Source: Cupriavidus pampae (GTDB lineage: Bacteria; Pseudomonadota; Gammaproteobacteria; Burkholderiales; Burkholderiaceae). Taken from it: a DNA stretch of 64,000 nucleotides. The notes beneath the pieces were generated by a model. That model did no database searches. It was not told the origin of the DNA and saw only the letters and a list, made by a program, of their open reading frames with translations. Position numbers and translations under genes: made by a program. This document shows positions 32,727 through 41,307 of this stretch, one piece after another. Position 1 is the stretch's first letter. The number at the start of each line of letters is the position of its first letter. The stretch covers positions 62,001 through 126,000 of the forward strand of contig NZ_CAJZAG010000011.1 of the NCBI RefSeq assembly GCF_914271485.1, given 5' to 3'.

Positions 32727-34247
32727 ATGCCCAGACGTCGTCAGGCTGTGGAGTTGCCGTTCGTCGGCAGACTCGATCGCACCGAGGGGCAGCTTGGGCG
32801 GCAGCTGATGCTCGTGCTCCGCGAGGCCATTCGTTCGGGTGAGTTGAAGCCCGGGGAATCGCTGCCATCCACGCGGTATCTCGCCAGCACCCTGGAGATC
32901 TCGCGTGGGCTCGTCACCAATGCGTTCGAGCAGTTGATTGCCGAGGGGTTTCTGGAGGCGCAGGCGGGGTCAAGCACCCGGGTCTCCACAGGCTTGTCTC
33001 AGCTCCCCGCGGATGACGGTGCCAAGCGGAGCAGAAAGGCAAAGCCGGCGCCTGAATTGCGGCCCCGTGCCGCGGCGTTTGCGGAGGTGGCCCGTCAATT
33101 CGCACCACTCCCCCCGGTGCCATTCGCGGTATCGGTCCCGATCGGCCCCACAGCGCCCGATGACACCTGGCGCAAACTCGGCAATCGCACACGTGGCTTA
33201 CGTTCGGCCGCGCCATCGGGCTATGACGATCCACAGGGCGTACCGGCGCTGCGCGTGGCCATTGCCGACTACGTTCGCAAGTCTCGCTCGGTGCATTGCA
33301 CGCCTGCGCAGGTCATCATCACGGCAGGCACGCAGCAGGGACTCTATCTCTCGTGCCAGATTCTGCTGGAATCTGCGGACACGGTGTGGGTGGAAGATCC
33401 CGCCTATCGCGGTATCACAGGCATTCTGGAAGCCACGGGCGCTGCGGATCGCATGGTGCGCGTGGCCGTCGATGAGGCCGGCATCGATGTAGACGCCGGC
33501 ATTCGCGCCGCACCCGATGCACGCGTGGCTTTCGTCACGCCCTCTCACCAGTATCCACTCGGCATGCCGCTGAGCATGGCGCGTCGGACCGCGCTGGTGG
33601 CGTGGGCCCGCGCGAATGATGCATGGCTCGTCGAGGACGACTACGATAGCGAGCTCCGCTACGTAGGGCATCCGTTCCCCTCGCTGCAGGGTCTGGCGCC
33701 CGATCGCGTGATCTACCTCGGCACCTTCAGCAAGATTCTGTTCCCGTCGTTGCGCATCGGCTATGCGATCGTGCCCGAGCATCTTGTGCCGGCGTTCTGT
33801 GGCGCGCGCGGGTTGATGGACCGGCATCCGCCAAGCGCGGACCAACACACGCTCGCGGCGTTTATAGCCGAGGGATATCTCGATCGCCATATCCGTCGCG
33901 TGCGACTCGTCTATGCAGATCGACGCCAGCAATTGATCTCGATCGTCGAACAGCGGATTCCGGCCGATCTCGCGTGGCTCCAACCCGGCGATCAGGGCAT
34001 GCACGTCGTGTTGTGGCTGACCGAAGGCATCGACGACACGGTCGTTACGGCAAAGGCCAAGGAGGCCGGCGTGGCAGTCAGGGCCGTATCGCCCATGTAT
34101 TCGAACGCCAGGCGCCGTCCCGGCCTGATTCTCGGGCTGGGCGGATTCACCGACAAGCAGATGGACGACGCCGTGAAGAAGCTGGCCACGATCATTGCAG
34201 CCGAGGCCGGAGAGCGGAAACCCAGACGACGGCGCGCCGGCGCGTAA
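32727..34247 (+). CDS. MocR/PdxR-family GntR-aminotransferase regulator
   Basis: A 506-residue regulator with an N-terminal GntR winged helix (SGELKPGESLPSTRYLASTLEISRGLVTNAFEQL) and a C-terminal fold type I aminotransferase domain that binds PLP through the lysine in LGTFSKILFPSLRIGY. MocR proteins sense PLP or amino compounds. The likely target is the PaiB-like gene 109 bp downstream, since FMN-binding PaiB-type genes often lie beside MocR genes and a shared ACTGGT motif precedes both. There is no obvious loss of key residues. Confidence 0.92.
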   Translation: MPRRRQAVELPFVGRLDRTEGQLGRQLMLVLREAIRSGELKPGESLPSTRYLASTLEISRGLVTNAFEQLIAEGFLEAQAGSSTRVSTGLSQLPADDGAKRSRKAKPAPELRPRAAAFAEVARQFAPLPPVPFAVSVPIGPTAPDDTWRKLGNRTRGLRSAAPSGYDDPQGVPALRVAIADYVRKSRSVHCTPAQVIITAGTQQGLYLSCQILLESADTVWVEDPAYRGITGILEATGAADRMVRVAVDEAGIDVDAGIRAAPDARVAFVTPSHQYPLGMPLSMARRTALVAWARANDAWLVEDDYDSELRYVGHPFPSLQGLAPDRVIYLGTFSKILFPSLRIGYAIVPEHLVPAFCGARGLMDRHPPSADQHTLAAFIAEGYLDRHIRRVRLVYADRRQQLISIVEQRIPADLAWLQPGDQGMHVVLWLTEGIDDTVVTAKAKEAGVAVRAVSPMYSNARRRPGLILGLGGFTDKQMDDAVKKLATIIAAEAGERKPRRRRAGA

Positions 34248-34256
34248 CCGGACAAT

Positions 34257-34268
34257 ACTGGTCTAGTG
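34257..34268. promoter_or_regulatory. ACTGGTCTAGTG motif before the PaiB-like gene
   Basis: Second copy of the tACTGGTyTA motif found before the MocR gene. It lies ten bases after the MocR stop codon and about 90 bp before the PaiB-like start, so it could be an operator in that gene's promoter. Confidence 0.4.
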
Positions 34269-34281
34269 AAATTGGGTGAAA

Positions 34282-34314
34282 ATGGCCCTTCCCGATGACA
34301 TCCGGGAAGGCCAT
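34282..34314 (+). promoter_or_regulatory. Strong hairpin in the MocR-PaiB gap
   Basis: ATGGCCCTTCCCG (34282-34294) pairs with CGGGAAGGCCAT (34303-34314) over 12 bp with one bulged C and an 8-base loop. No U-tract follows, so it is not a clear terminator. It could be a leader structure of the PaiB-like mRNA or a stem that ends the MocR transcript. Confidence 0.5.
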
Positions 34315-34356
34315 CATGGATTCATCCCCACATAAAGACCCCCAGCGGAACAGAAC

Positions 34357-34995
34357 ATGTACGTCCCTGCCCATTTCGAAGTTCCCAATGTCGAAGACCT
34401 GCATCGCCTGATGCGCGAGTTTCCGTTTGCCATCCTGATGACGAACGGAAAGAACGGTCTCGATGCGAATCACCTTCCGTTCGAACTGGATCCCGCGGCC
34501 GGCAAGCAGGGAGTCCTGCTTGCGCACGTTGCCCGCAACAACCCTGTCTGGCAGGACGTGAAGAGCGGTGACGATGTGCTGGTGGTGTTCCGCGCGGAAG
34601 ACGCCTATATCTCGCCGAACTGGTATCCGAGCAAACAGGAAGCGCACAAGGTGGTTCCGACCTGGAACTACAGAGTCGTCCACGCTCACGGCAAGATCAC
34701 CATTCGCGATGACGAGCGCTATGTGCGCGGTGTGGTAGCCAAACTGACCCGCACGCACGAGGCCTCGCAACCAAAGCCTTGGAAGATGGGCGATGCCCCC
34801 GCTGATTTTCTCGACACCATGCTCAAGTCCATCGTCGGCATCGAAGTGGAAATCGAGCAGCTCGTCGGCAAGTTCAAGCTGAGCCAGAACCGCGAACTGC
34901 GTGACAAAACGGGCGCGGCCGAAGGCCTCAAGGCGCAAGGCGACGTCGCGATGGGGCAGGCGATGCTGGACGCGATTCCCGAGCAACAGCGCTAG
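34357..34995 (+). CDS. PaiB-like FMN-binding protein
   Basis: A 212-residue protein of the PaiB/FMN-binding split-barrel family. It opens with MYVPAHFEVPNVEDLHRLMREFPFA and carries FRAEDAYISPNWY and KVVPTWNYRVVHAHG, characteristic of the family. In Bacillus PaiB is linked to transcriptional control; in proteobacteria it more often accompanies MocR genes and may be an FMN-dependent enzyme. It sits directly downstream of a MocR regulator. Confidence 0.9.
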   Translation: MYVPAHFEVPNVEDLHRLMREFPFAILMTNGKNGLDANHLPFELDPAAGKQGVLLAHVARNNPVWQDVKSGDDVLVVFRAEDAYISPNWYPSKQEAHKVVPTWNYRVVHAHGKITIRDDERYVRGVVAKLTRTHEASQPKPWKMGDAPADFLDTMLKSIVGIEVEIEQLVGKFKLSQNRELRDKTGAAEGLKAQGDVAMGQAMLDAIPEQQR

Positions 34996-35031
34996 CCGCG
35001 GCGCTGTCCGCGCAAAGCACCTGTAAGATCT

Positions 35032-35054
35032 GGGGCCATTTTCCTTTTGGCCCC
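35032..35054 (+). terminator. GGGGCC/GGCCCC hairpin after the PaiB-like gene
   Basis: GGGGCC (35032-35037) pairs with GGCCCC (35049-35054) around a T-rich loop, 37 bp after the PaiB-like stop. No run of T follows the stem. It may be a weak terminator, or the leader stem of the small ORF that starts 14 bases later. Confidence 0.35.
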
Positions 35055-35067
35055 GGATTTCCGCACG

Positions 35068-35193
35068 ATGAAGATCACCTACCTGCCACTGAACTCCGCA
35101 AACCGCATGGCCCGCATCGGCTTCGGCAAACACGATGGCCACTGGTTTGCGCGAGTCGATTTTTGGTGGTTTGGACTGCGGCTGACTGCGTAA
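35068..35193 (+). CDS. Small ORF, 41 aa, basic and Trp-rich
   Basis: ATG to TAA frame of 41 residues, with segments MKITYLPLNSANRMARIGFG and WFARVDFWWFGLRLTA. The composition (Trp, Arg, Phe) and the ordered pattern look like a real small protein, not noise. The ribosome-binding site is poor (GGATTT). I recall small proteins of this look in Burkholderiaceae but cannot name a family. It follows the PaiB-like gene. Confidence 0.5.
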   Translation: MKITYLPLNSANRMARIGFGKHDGHWFARVDFWWFGLRLTA

Positions 35194-35263
35194 GAATATC
35201 CAACCGATTCAGCTGCGGGTCAAATCGGGGCGAGAGGCATGGTGGCAGGCCGCGATAAACAAA

Positions 35264-36184
35264 TCAAGCTAGCGTGCGCTCCCAATCCTGCAACTGCGCG
35301 AGCGTCGCCACCACGCCGCCACAGACCACGATCAGGATGTCTTTCGCCGCGGCCAGCTCTTCCGAGTTTTTTTCCACCGCGGCCAGCGCCGCGCCGCAGG
35401 CGGGCTCCACCAGCACGCGATGGTCGGTCAGCAACTGAAGCGCGGCGGTCACCGCTTCGCGGTCGGACACCTCGACGCTCGAGATTGGCAGGCGGCGGCT
35501 CCATGCCACCGCTTCGCTCGATGGCTGCTTGGCGCCCAGCGAGGTCGCAATGCCCGTCACCGCGGGCAGCGCCACCACCGCATCGGCTTCCAGCGAGCGC
35601 GCATAGGACGCCATGCCATGCGTCTCCGCGGCGATGATCGGCACGTCGTCCCAGCCTTGCCGGTGCATGCCTTCGGCCACGCCGCACAGCAGCCCGCCAC
35701 CGCCAACCGACAGCACCACCGCATCGGGCTTGATGCCCGCCTCCGCCACTTCATCGACGAGCGATGCGTGGCCATGCCACAGCAGCGGATCATCGAACGG
35801 GTGAATAAACGCGGTGTGCGCATCGAGCATCGATTGCGCGAGTGTGTTGGCTTCCGCCCACGACTGCCCATGGACGATGACCTCGGCACCTTCGAGGCGC
35901 AGCAGTTCGAGCGCGCGCGCCGATGTCGTCTCCGGTACCACCACCGTCACCGGGATATGCAACATGCGGCCGCAATAGGCCACCGCCACGCCCGCATTGC
36001 CACCCGACGACGACACAAAATGCCGCGCGCCGCGTTCGGCATGCGTCAGGCACGCGTGCCCGACCCCTCGCAGCTTGAAGGAGCCACAAGGCTGCAGCGC
36101 TTCCATCTTGAGCCAGACAGTCTTGCCGAGGCGCGCGGACATCGGCAGTGAATGCAATAGCGGGGTACGAATATGAAGAGTCAT
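35264..36184 (-). CDS. L-serine/threonine dehydratase (PLP, fold type II)
   Basis: A 306-residue PLP enzyme similar to serine/threonine ammonia-lyases of the mammalian SDS type. The cofactor lysine is in GSFKLRG, the substrate loop is SSGGNAG, and the phosphate-binding glycine loop is SVGGGG. There is no C-terminal ACT domain, so allosteric control is unlikely. It should convert serine or threonine to pyruvate or 2-oxobutyrate plus ammonia. A YggS-like PLP protein lies just upstream on the same strand, 38 bp away. Confidence 0.88.
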   Translation of the reverse strand: MTLHIRTPLLHSLPMSARLGKTVWLKMEALQPCGSFKLRGVGHACLTHAERGARHFVSSSGGNAGVAVAYCGRMLHIPVTVVVPETTSARALELLRLEGAEVIVHGQSWAEANTLAQSMLDAHTAFIHPFDDPLLWHGHASLVDEVAEAGIKPDAVVLSVGGGGLLCGVAEGMHRQGWDDVPIIAAETHGMASYARSLEADAVVALPAVTGIATSLGAKQPSSEAVAWSRRLPISSVEVSDREAVTAALQLLTDHRVLVEPACGAALAAVEKNSEELAAAKDILIVVCGGVVATLAQLQDWERTLA

Positions 36185-36222
36185 GCTGAGGGCGTGATCA
36201 AATGAACCCCGGCATTATGCCG

Positions 36223-37035
36223 TCATGCCTCTTCCTGCGCGCCACCGGGCCAGTAGTGACTGTCCGGCGTGGCGCGCGCGCCGAAGATCGCCTGTCCCAC
36301 GCGCACGACCGTGGCGCCCTCTTCGATCGCGATCTCGAAATCCCCCGACATGCCCATCGACAGCTGATCGAGCGTGAGGCCCGATGGCAGATCGTTGCGC
36401 AACCGGTCACGCAGTTCGCGTAGCTGCACGAAGCACGCGCGTACACGCTCCGCCTCCGCCGAGAACATCGCAAGCGTCATCAACCCCTTCACCCGCTGCG
36501 CGGAGAACGCAGGGAGTTCGCGCAGAAACGCAGCCACCTCGGCGGGAGGCAAGCCGTACTTGCTGTCCTCGTCCGAAGTATTGACCTGCACGAACACATC
36601 GAGCGCACGCCCCTCAGCCTGCAGGCGCCGATCGAGCGCCTCGGCCACGCGCAGGCTGTCCAGCGCCTGGAACTCGCTCGCGCACTGCGCCACGAGCTTC
36701 GCCTTGTTGGTCTGCAGATGCCCGATGACCGACCACTGCAAATCGGTCAGATCCCGCATCCCTTCCCACTTGCGATGGGCCTCCTGCGGCTTGTTCTCGC
36801 CGAGCATGCGGCAGCCCGCCGCATAGGCGAGCCGCAGGGTGTCTTCCGGCTTGGTCTTGCTGACCGGCAGCAGCCGCACCCCGGCGGGATCGCGCCCCGC
36901 GCGCTGGCACGCCGCGGCAATGCGCGCGTGCACCGCCGCCAGATTGGCGCGGAAATCGTCCACCGACTTGGCTTGCGGCCAACGGTCATGCAAGGCATGC
37001 AGGGTGCCGGTTGGCGGAGAGTTCAGCGATGACAT
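36223..37035 (-). CDS. YggS/PLPBP-family PLP-binding protein
   Basis: A 270-residue single-domain alanine-racemase-fold protein with the PLP lysine in LLPVSKTKP, then GENKPQEAHRKW, WSVIGHLQTNKAK and SMGMSGDFEIAIEEGATVVRVGQAIFG, all typical of YggS. These proteins keep PLP balanced and are not racemases. It is longer than most because of an N-terminal extension of about 40 residues before the first helix. The ATG at 37035 follows GAAGG. It leads a two-gene unit with the dehydratase, also a PLP protein. Confidence 0.9.
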   Translation of the reverse strand: MSSLNSPPTGTLHALHDRWPQAKSVDDFRANLAAVHARIAAACQRAGRDPAGVRLLPVSKTKPEDTLRLAYAAGCRMLGENKPQEAHRKWEGMRDLTDLQWSVIGHLQTNKAKLVAQCASEFQALDSLRVAEALDRRLQAEGRALDVFVQVNTSDEDSKYGLPPAEVAAFLRELPAFSAQRVKGLMTLAMFSAEAERVRACFVQLRELRDRLRNDLPSGLTLDQLSMGMSGDFEIAIEEGATVVRVGQAIFGARATPDSHYWPGGAQEEA

Positions 37036-37175
37036 GTGTGCCTTCGTTCGATCGGATGTCTGAAGTATGGCGCGCCCGATCCGTCGCAATCGATCCATCC
37101 GTCCAGTTTACGTACCTATTCGTCCATCGCGTCCATTGTGCGTCATGGAAGTGACACATTGCGCGCTTACATTTT

Positions 37176-37202
37176 CATTCGAACACACAAAATGATCGAA
37201 TG
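37176..37202. promoter_or_regulatory. CATTCGA...TCGAATG inverted repeat before the DeoR gene
   Basis: Perfect 7-bp arms (37176-37182 and 37196-37202) with 13 bp between, 26 bp before the DeoR-type start. GlpR and other DeoR proteins bind TTCG-containing repeats, so this may be the autoregulatory operator of the transport operon. Confidence 0.5.
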
Positions 37203-37228
37203 AGCCCGATTCAGTCGGGCGGCACCCT

Positions 37229-37996
37229 ATGAGCCTGACTCCGCGCCAACGCGAAATCATCGGCTGGCTGAACGATGCTGGCTACCTGAGCACCGAACAG
37301 CTCGCGAGCCGCTTTGGCGTGAGCACGCAGACGATTCGCCGCGATATCAACGAACTCAGCGTGCAGGGATTGGCGCGCCGTACGCACGGTGGCCTGAGCC
37401 TCTCCGCGAGCCAGCACAACCTTAGCTACCTGCAACGCAGCGCCAATCACGTCGAACGCAAACGCCGCATCGCGGCCGTGGCGGTTGGCATGCTCGAGGC
37501 CGATGCCACGGTGTTCCTCGGCTACGGCACCACGGTGGCGGACTTCGCGCATGCGCTGCCAGCCGATCTGCCATTGCGCGTCGTGACCAACAATCTGGGC
37601 GTTGTGCACGCGCTCGCGGACAAGCCGCGCATCGAGACCTGGGTCGCCGGCGGCCGCCTGCGCGCGGGAGACCTCGACGTGATGGGCAGCGCGTCGCTCG
37701 ACTTCCTGCGCCGTTTCCGTGCGCATGTGGCGGTCTGCAGCGCGGCGGGCTTCGATGAGGATGGTGCCTTCTACGAGTTCCAGCCCGAAGAGGCCGAACT
37801 GAGTCGCGTGCTGCTGTCGCATAGCCATCTGCGCATGTTGCTGCTCGACAGCAGCAAGTACCTGCACAACGCACCTTGCCGCGTGGGCACGCTCGACGAG
37901 ATCGATCACCTCTTTACCGATCACGAGGCCACCGACGCGCTGGGCACGCTGCCCGCGCTTTGCGAACAGGCGGGCGTTGCCCTCCATCTCTGCTAA
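37229..37996 (+). CDS. DeoR/GlpR-family transcriptional regulator
   Basis: A 255-residue DeoR regulator with the diagnostic helix-turn-helix RQREIIGWLNDAGYLSTEQLASRFGVSTQTIRRDINEL and a sugar-phosphate isomerase-like effector domain (VFLGYGTTVADFAHALP, VVTNNLGVVHAL). It is closest in style to GlpR, which responds to glycerol-3-phosphate. It is the first gene of a run with the ABC importer genes, 27 bp before the ATPase gene, so it most likely represses that operon. Confidence 0.92.
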   Translation: MSLTPRQREIIGWLNDAGYLSTEQLASRFGVSTQTIRRDINELSVQGLARRTHGGLSLSASQHNLSYLQRSANHVERKRRIAAVAVGMLEADATVFLGYGTTVADFAHALPADLPLRVVTNNLGVVHALADKPRIETWVAGGRLRAGDLDVMGSASLDFLRRFRAHVAVCSAAGFDEDGAFYEFQPEEAELSRVLLSHSHLRMLLLDSSKYLHNAPCRVGTLDEIDHLFTDHEATDALGTLPALCEQAGVALHLC

Positions 37997-38023
37997 CCGG
38001 GCGCGCCCATTTCTATCCCTTCC

Positions 38024-38998
38024 ATGGCCTATCTGCGACTCGAAGGACTACGGCAGCATTTCGGCGATCATGACGTGCTGCGCGGCATCGACCTCGACAT
38101 CGAACGCGGCGAATTCATCGCGTTGCTCGGTGCCTCGGGCTGCGGCAAGACCACGCTGCTGCGGCTGATTGCCGGACTCGATGCGCCCACCGATGGCCAC
38201 ATCCATCTGGATGGCCGCGACGTCACCGCACTGGACCCCGCGCAGCGCATGCTGAGCATGGTGTTCCAGTCGTACGCGCTGTTTCCGCATCTGAGCGTGG
38301 CCGACAATATCGTGTTCGGCCTGCGTGCGCGCAAGGTCGCGCGCGACGAGCAGGCTCGCCGGCTGCAGCACGCGGCCGAGCTGCTGGGCCTGAGCGCGTT
38401 GCTCGCACGCAAACCCGGCGCGCTGTCGGGTGGCCAGAAGCAACGTGTCGCGCTGGCACGGGCCATCGTGTCGCAGCATCCGCTATGCCTGATGGATGAG
38501 CCGCTCTCCAACCTCGATGCGCAACTGCGCGCCGAGATGCGCGCCGAGTTGCGCAAGCTCCAGCAACAGCTCGGTCTCACCGTGGTCTACGTCACGCACG
38601 ATCAGGTGGAGGCGATGAGCATGGCCGACCGCATCGTGCTGATGCATCAGGGTCAGATCGCACAGGTCGGTACCCCCGCACAGCTCTACGACCAGCCCGC
38701 CACGCCCGTCGTGGCGCGCTTTATCGGCCAGCCGCCGATGAATCTGATTCGCATGCCTGGCACCAGCACCTGGCTCGGCGTGCGTCCCGAACATATCGAA
38801 CTCGCCGACGGACATGCTGCTGTCGTCATGCGCACCGAATATCACGGCGCCGACACGCTGATCGAGGTGAAGCTCCACGAGCAACCGCTGCTGGTGCGCC
38901 ATCCCGGCCGCGTCGCGGTATCGCCCGGCGCCGGCCTCATGTTGCGGTGGTCCGCCGAGCATGAACATCGCTTCGCCCTCGATGCGATCAGCCAGTGA
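38024..38998 (+). CDS. ugpC: ABC importer ATPase, UgpC/MalK type
   Basis: A 324-residue ATPase with Walker A GASGCGKTT, Q-loop FQSYALFPHL, signature LSGGQKQR, Walker B CLMDEPLSNLD and H-loop THD, followed by a C-terminal TOBE domain typical of the MalK/UgpC group. It energises the importer made by the next three genes. Glycerol-3-phosphate is the likely substrate from the DeoR regulator and nearby phosphodiesterase, but the symbol is tentative. Confidence 0.88.
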   Translation: MAYLRLEGLRQHFGDHDVLRGIDLDIERGEFIALLGASGCGKTTLLRLIAGLDAPTDGHIHLDGRDVTALDPAQRMLSMVFQSYALFPHLSVADNIVFGLRARKVARDEQARRLQHAAELLGLSALLARKPGALSGGQKQRVALARAIVSQHPLCLMDEPLSNLDAQLRAEMRAELRKLQQQLGLTVVYVTHDQVEAMSMADRIVLMHQGQIAQVGTPAQLYDQPATPVVARFIGQPPMNLIRMPGTSTWLGVRPEHIELADGHAAVVMRTEYHGADTLIEVKLHEQPLLVRHPGRVAVSPGAGLMLRWSAEHEHRFALDAISQ

Positions 38999-39047
38999 CG
39001 TTTTGACCTGCCCTAGTTTTATCCCCCATCGCCTTCAAGGAGCCACC

Positions 39048-40343
39048 ATGTCGTTCAAAACCCGATGCCTGGCGCTTGCGCTCGGCGCGTTTGCCGGCCT
39101 GACCGGTCTGTCGCCGGTCGCCGCTTCCGCCGCACAGACGCAGGTCACGATGTACTACCCCGTGTCCGTGGGCGGTCCGCTCACTCAGGTTGTGGACAAG
39201 CTCGTCGGTGAATTCGAGCAGGCCAACCCCGATGTCAAGGTGAACGCGATCTACGCGGGCAACTATGACGACGCGCGCACCAAGGCACTGGCCGCGCTCA
39301 AGGCCGGCACGCCGGTGCAGACCTCGGTGCTGTTCTCGATCGACCTGCACGAACTGAAGGACATGGGCGTGATTCGTCCGTTCGACGACTTCGCCACCAT
39401 GCCCGAAGACAAGGCGTGGCTGCAAAGCTTCTACCCGGGCCTGATGGACAACGGCCGTGCCGATGGCAAGACCTGGGGCATTCCGTTCCAGCGCTCCACC
39501 ATCGTGATGTTCTACAACAAGGATGCGTTCCGTCAGGCCGGCCTCGACCCGAACAAGCCGCCGCGCACCTGGACCGAGATGCGCGAAGCCGCCGCCAAGC
39601 TGGTGCAGCGCGACGGCAACACCACCAACCGCTGGGGCGTGATGATCCCCTCCACCGGTTATGCCTACTGGATGTTCGGCGCGCTGACCAAGCAGAACAG
39701 CCAGACGCTGATGAACCCGGCCGGTACGCGCACGATGTTCGACAGCCCGAAGGCTGTGCAGGCGCTCGAGTTCTGGACGTCGCTGTCGAAGGACGGCGTG
39801 AGCCCGAAGGGCCTGATCGAATGGGGCACGCTGCGCCAGAATTTCGTCGAGGGCAAGACCGCGATGATGTGGCACTCCACCGGTAATCTGACGGCCGTGC
39901 TCAAGGATGCCAAGTTTGACGTCGGCGTGGCCCCGCTGCCCGGCAACACCGAACCGGGCTCGCCCACCGGCGGCGGCAACTTTTACCTGTTCAAGAGCGG
40001 CAGCGAAGCCGAGCAACGCGCGTCGTTCCGTCTGGTCAAGTTCCTGACCGCACCGGAGCGTTCGGCGCAGTGGAGCGTGGCCACCGGCTACATGGGTGTG
40101 AGCGCCGCCAGCTACGACACGCCGACGCTGAAGGAGTACGCCGCCAAGGTGCCGCAGACGCTCGTCGCGCGTGACCAGCTGTCTGTGGCAACGGCCGAGC
40201 TGTCGACGCATCAGTCGGGCCGTGTGCGCAAGATGCTTGAAGACGCCCTGCAATCGGCCATCACCGGCCAGCAGGAGCCGCGTGCGGCGCTGACCGGCGC
40301 GCAGGCGCAGGCGGACCGCGTGCTGAAGCCCTACCAGCGTTGA
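39048..40343 (+). CDS. ugpB: ABC importer substrate-binding protein, UgpB-like
   Basis: A 431-residue periplasmic receptor of the extracellular solute-binding family 1. The signal peptide ends near AASA-AQTQ, followed by QVTMYYPVSVGGPLTQVVDKLVGEF and NPDVKVNAIYAGNYDDARTKALAAL. AAGGAG precedes the ATG at 39048. Its similarity to E. coli UgpB is moderate, so another phosphodiester or sugar ligand is possible. A 20-bp hairpin follows the gene, probably to keep this receptor's transcript abundant. Confidence 0.85.
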   Translation: MSFKTRCLALALGAFAGLTGLSPVAASAAQTQVTMYYPVSVGGPLTQVVDKLVGEFEQANPDVKVNAIYAGNYDDARTKALAALKAGTPVQTSVLFSIDLHELKDMGVIRPFDDFATMPEDKAWLQSFYPGLMDNGRADGKTWGIPFQRSTIVMFYNKDAFRQAGLDPNKPPRTWTEMREAAAKLVQRDGNTTNRWGVMIPSTGYAYWMFGALTKQNSQTLMNPAGTRTMFDSPKAVQALEFWTSLSKDGVSPKGLIEWGTLRQNFVEGKTAMMWHSTGNLTAVLKDAKFDVGVAPLPGNTEPGSPTGGGNFYLFKSGSEAEQRASFRLVKFLTAPERSAQWSVATGYMGVSAASYDTPTLKEYAAKVPQTLVARDQLSVATAELSTHQSGRVRKMLEDALQSAITGQQEPRAALTGAQAQADRVLKPYQR

Positions 40344-40349
40344 TGACAC

Positions 40350-40393
40350 GGGCGCGGCCGGCGCTGGCATTGTTGCCGGTGCCGGCCGCGTCC
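40350..40393 (+). other. 20-bp intercistronic RNA hairpin, ugpB-ugpA
   Basis: Arms 40350-40369 and 40374-40393 pair at all 20 positions if three G-U wobbles are allowed, with a TTGT loop. The stem starts four bases after the ugpB TGA. No U-tract follows and the operon continues, so it is best read as an mRNA stabiliser that lets the binding protein outnumber the membrane subunits, as in malE-malF. Partial termination is the alternative. Confidence 0.8.
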
Positions 40394-40422
40394 GGTCACA
40401 CCGAGATTTGGACAAGCCCTCG

Positions 40423-41307
40423 ATGAACCTTCGGTTCCGCGATCCTCGCCAGGCCGCTCAGGCCTGGCTCATGCTGTTGCCCGCGCTGGTGCTGCTGGCC
40501 GCGTTCACCTACTGGCCGATTGCCGGCAGCCTCTGGCACAGCCTTCACATGCAGGCGCCGGGGTTACCGTCAACGTTCGCGGGCGCCGAACAGTTCACGG
40601 CGCTGCTCGACGATCCCGTATTCCGTCAGGCGCTGCGCAACAACCTCTGGTACGCACTGGTCACCGTGCCGGTGTCCGTGGTGCTGGCACTTGCCATGGC
40701 GCTGTGGGTCAACCAGCGCTACGCCGGTCGCGGCCTGCTGCGGCTGGCTTTCTTTACGCCCACCGTATTGCCGATGGTGGCCGCGGCCAACATCTGGCTG
40801 TTCTTCTATGCGCCCGATATCGGCCTGCTGAACCGTTTGCTGGCAGCCCTTGGCATTGCCGGCCACAACTGGCTTGGCGATACCGATACCGCGCTGCCGG
40901 CGCTGATGGTGGTGACCATCTGGAAGGAAGCGGGCTTCTTCATGATTTTCTACCTCGCGGCGCTGCAATCGATTTCGACGGAGCTGCTCGATGCCGCACG
41001 GCTCGAGTCGCCTTCCGCGTGGTACCGATTGCGACGCGTGGTGTTGCCATTGCTGGCGCCGACCACGTTGTTCGTCGTGGTGAATGCGCTGATCAACGCG
41101 TTCAAGCTCGTCGATCACCTGTTCGTACTTACGCGCGGCGGCCCCAATAATGCGAGCACGCTGCTGCTGTATTACCTCTACGAAATCGCCTTCAAGTTTC
41201 AGGACGCGAGCTATGCCGGTGCGCTGACGGTTGTGCTGCTGGCGCTGCTGGCACTGTGCTCGGCCATCCAGTTCTGGCTGTCTCGCAACCGCGTGCACTA
41301 TCGATGA
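40423..41307 (+). CDS. ugpA: ABC importer permease, UgpA-like
   Basis: A 294-residue membrane subunit with six predicted helices and the EAA loop (AARLESPSAWYRLRRVVLPLLAPTT) that contacts the ATPase. It belongs to the MalF/UgpA group. The start is ATG 40423; the in-frame TTG at 40408 is less likely. Its TGA overlaps the ATG of the next permease gene, so translation is coupled. Confidence 0.9.
   Translation: MNLRFRDPRQAAQAWLMLLPALVLLAAFTYWPIAGSLWHSLHMQAPGLPSTFAGAEQFTALLDDPVFRQALRNNLWYALVTVPVSVVLALAMALWVNQRYAGRGLLRLAFFTPTVLPMVAAANIWLFFYAPDIGLLNRLLAALGIAGHNWLGDTDTALPALMVVTIWKEAGFFMIFYLAALQSISTELLDAARLESPSAWYRLRRVVLPLLAPTTLFVVVNALINAFKLVDHLFVLTRGGPNNASTLLLYYLYEIAFKFQDASYAGALTVVLLALLALCSAIQFWLSRNRVHYR

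Noticed and set aside
38988..40415. Minus-strand frame of about 475 codons
   Set aside because: Antisense of the importer receptor gene, which has a signal peptide, ribosome-binding site and family motifs.
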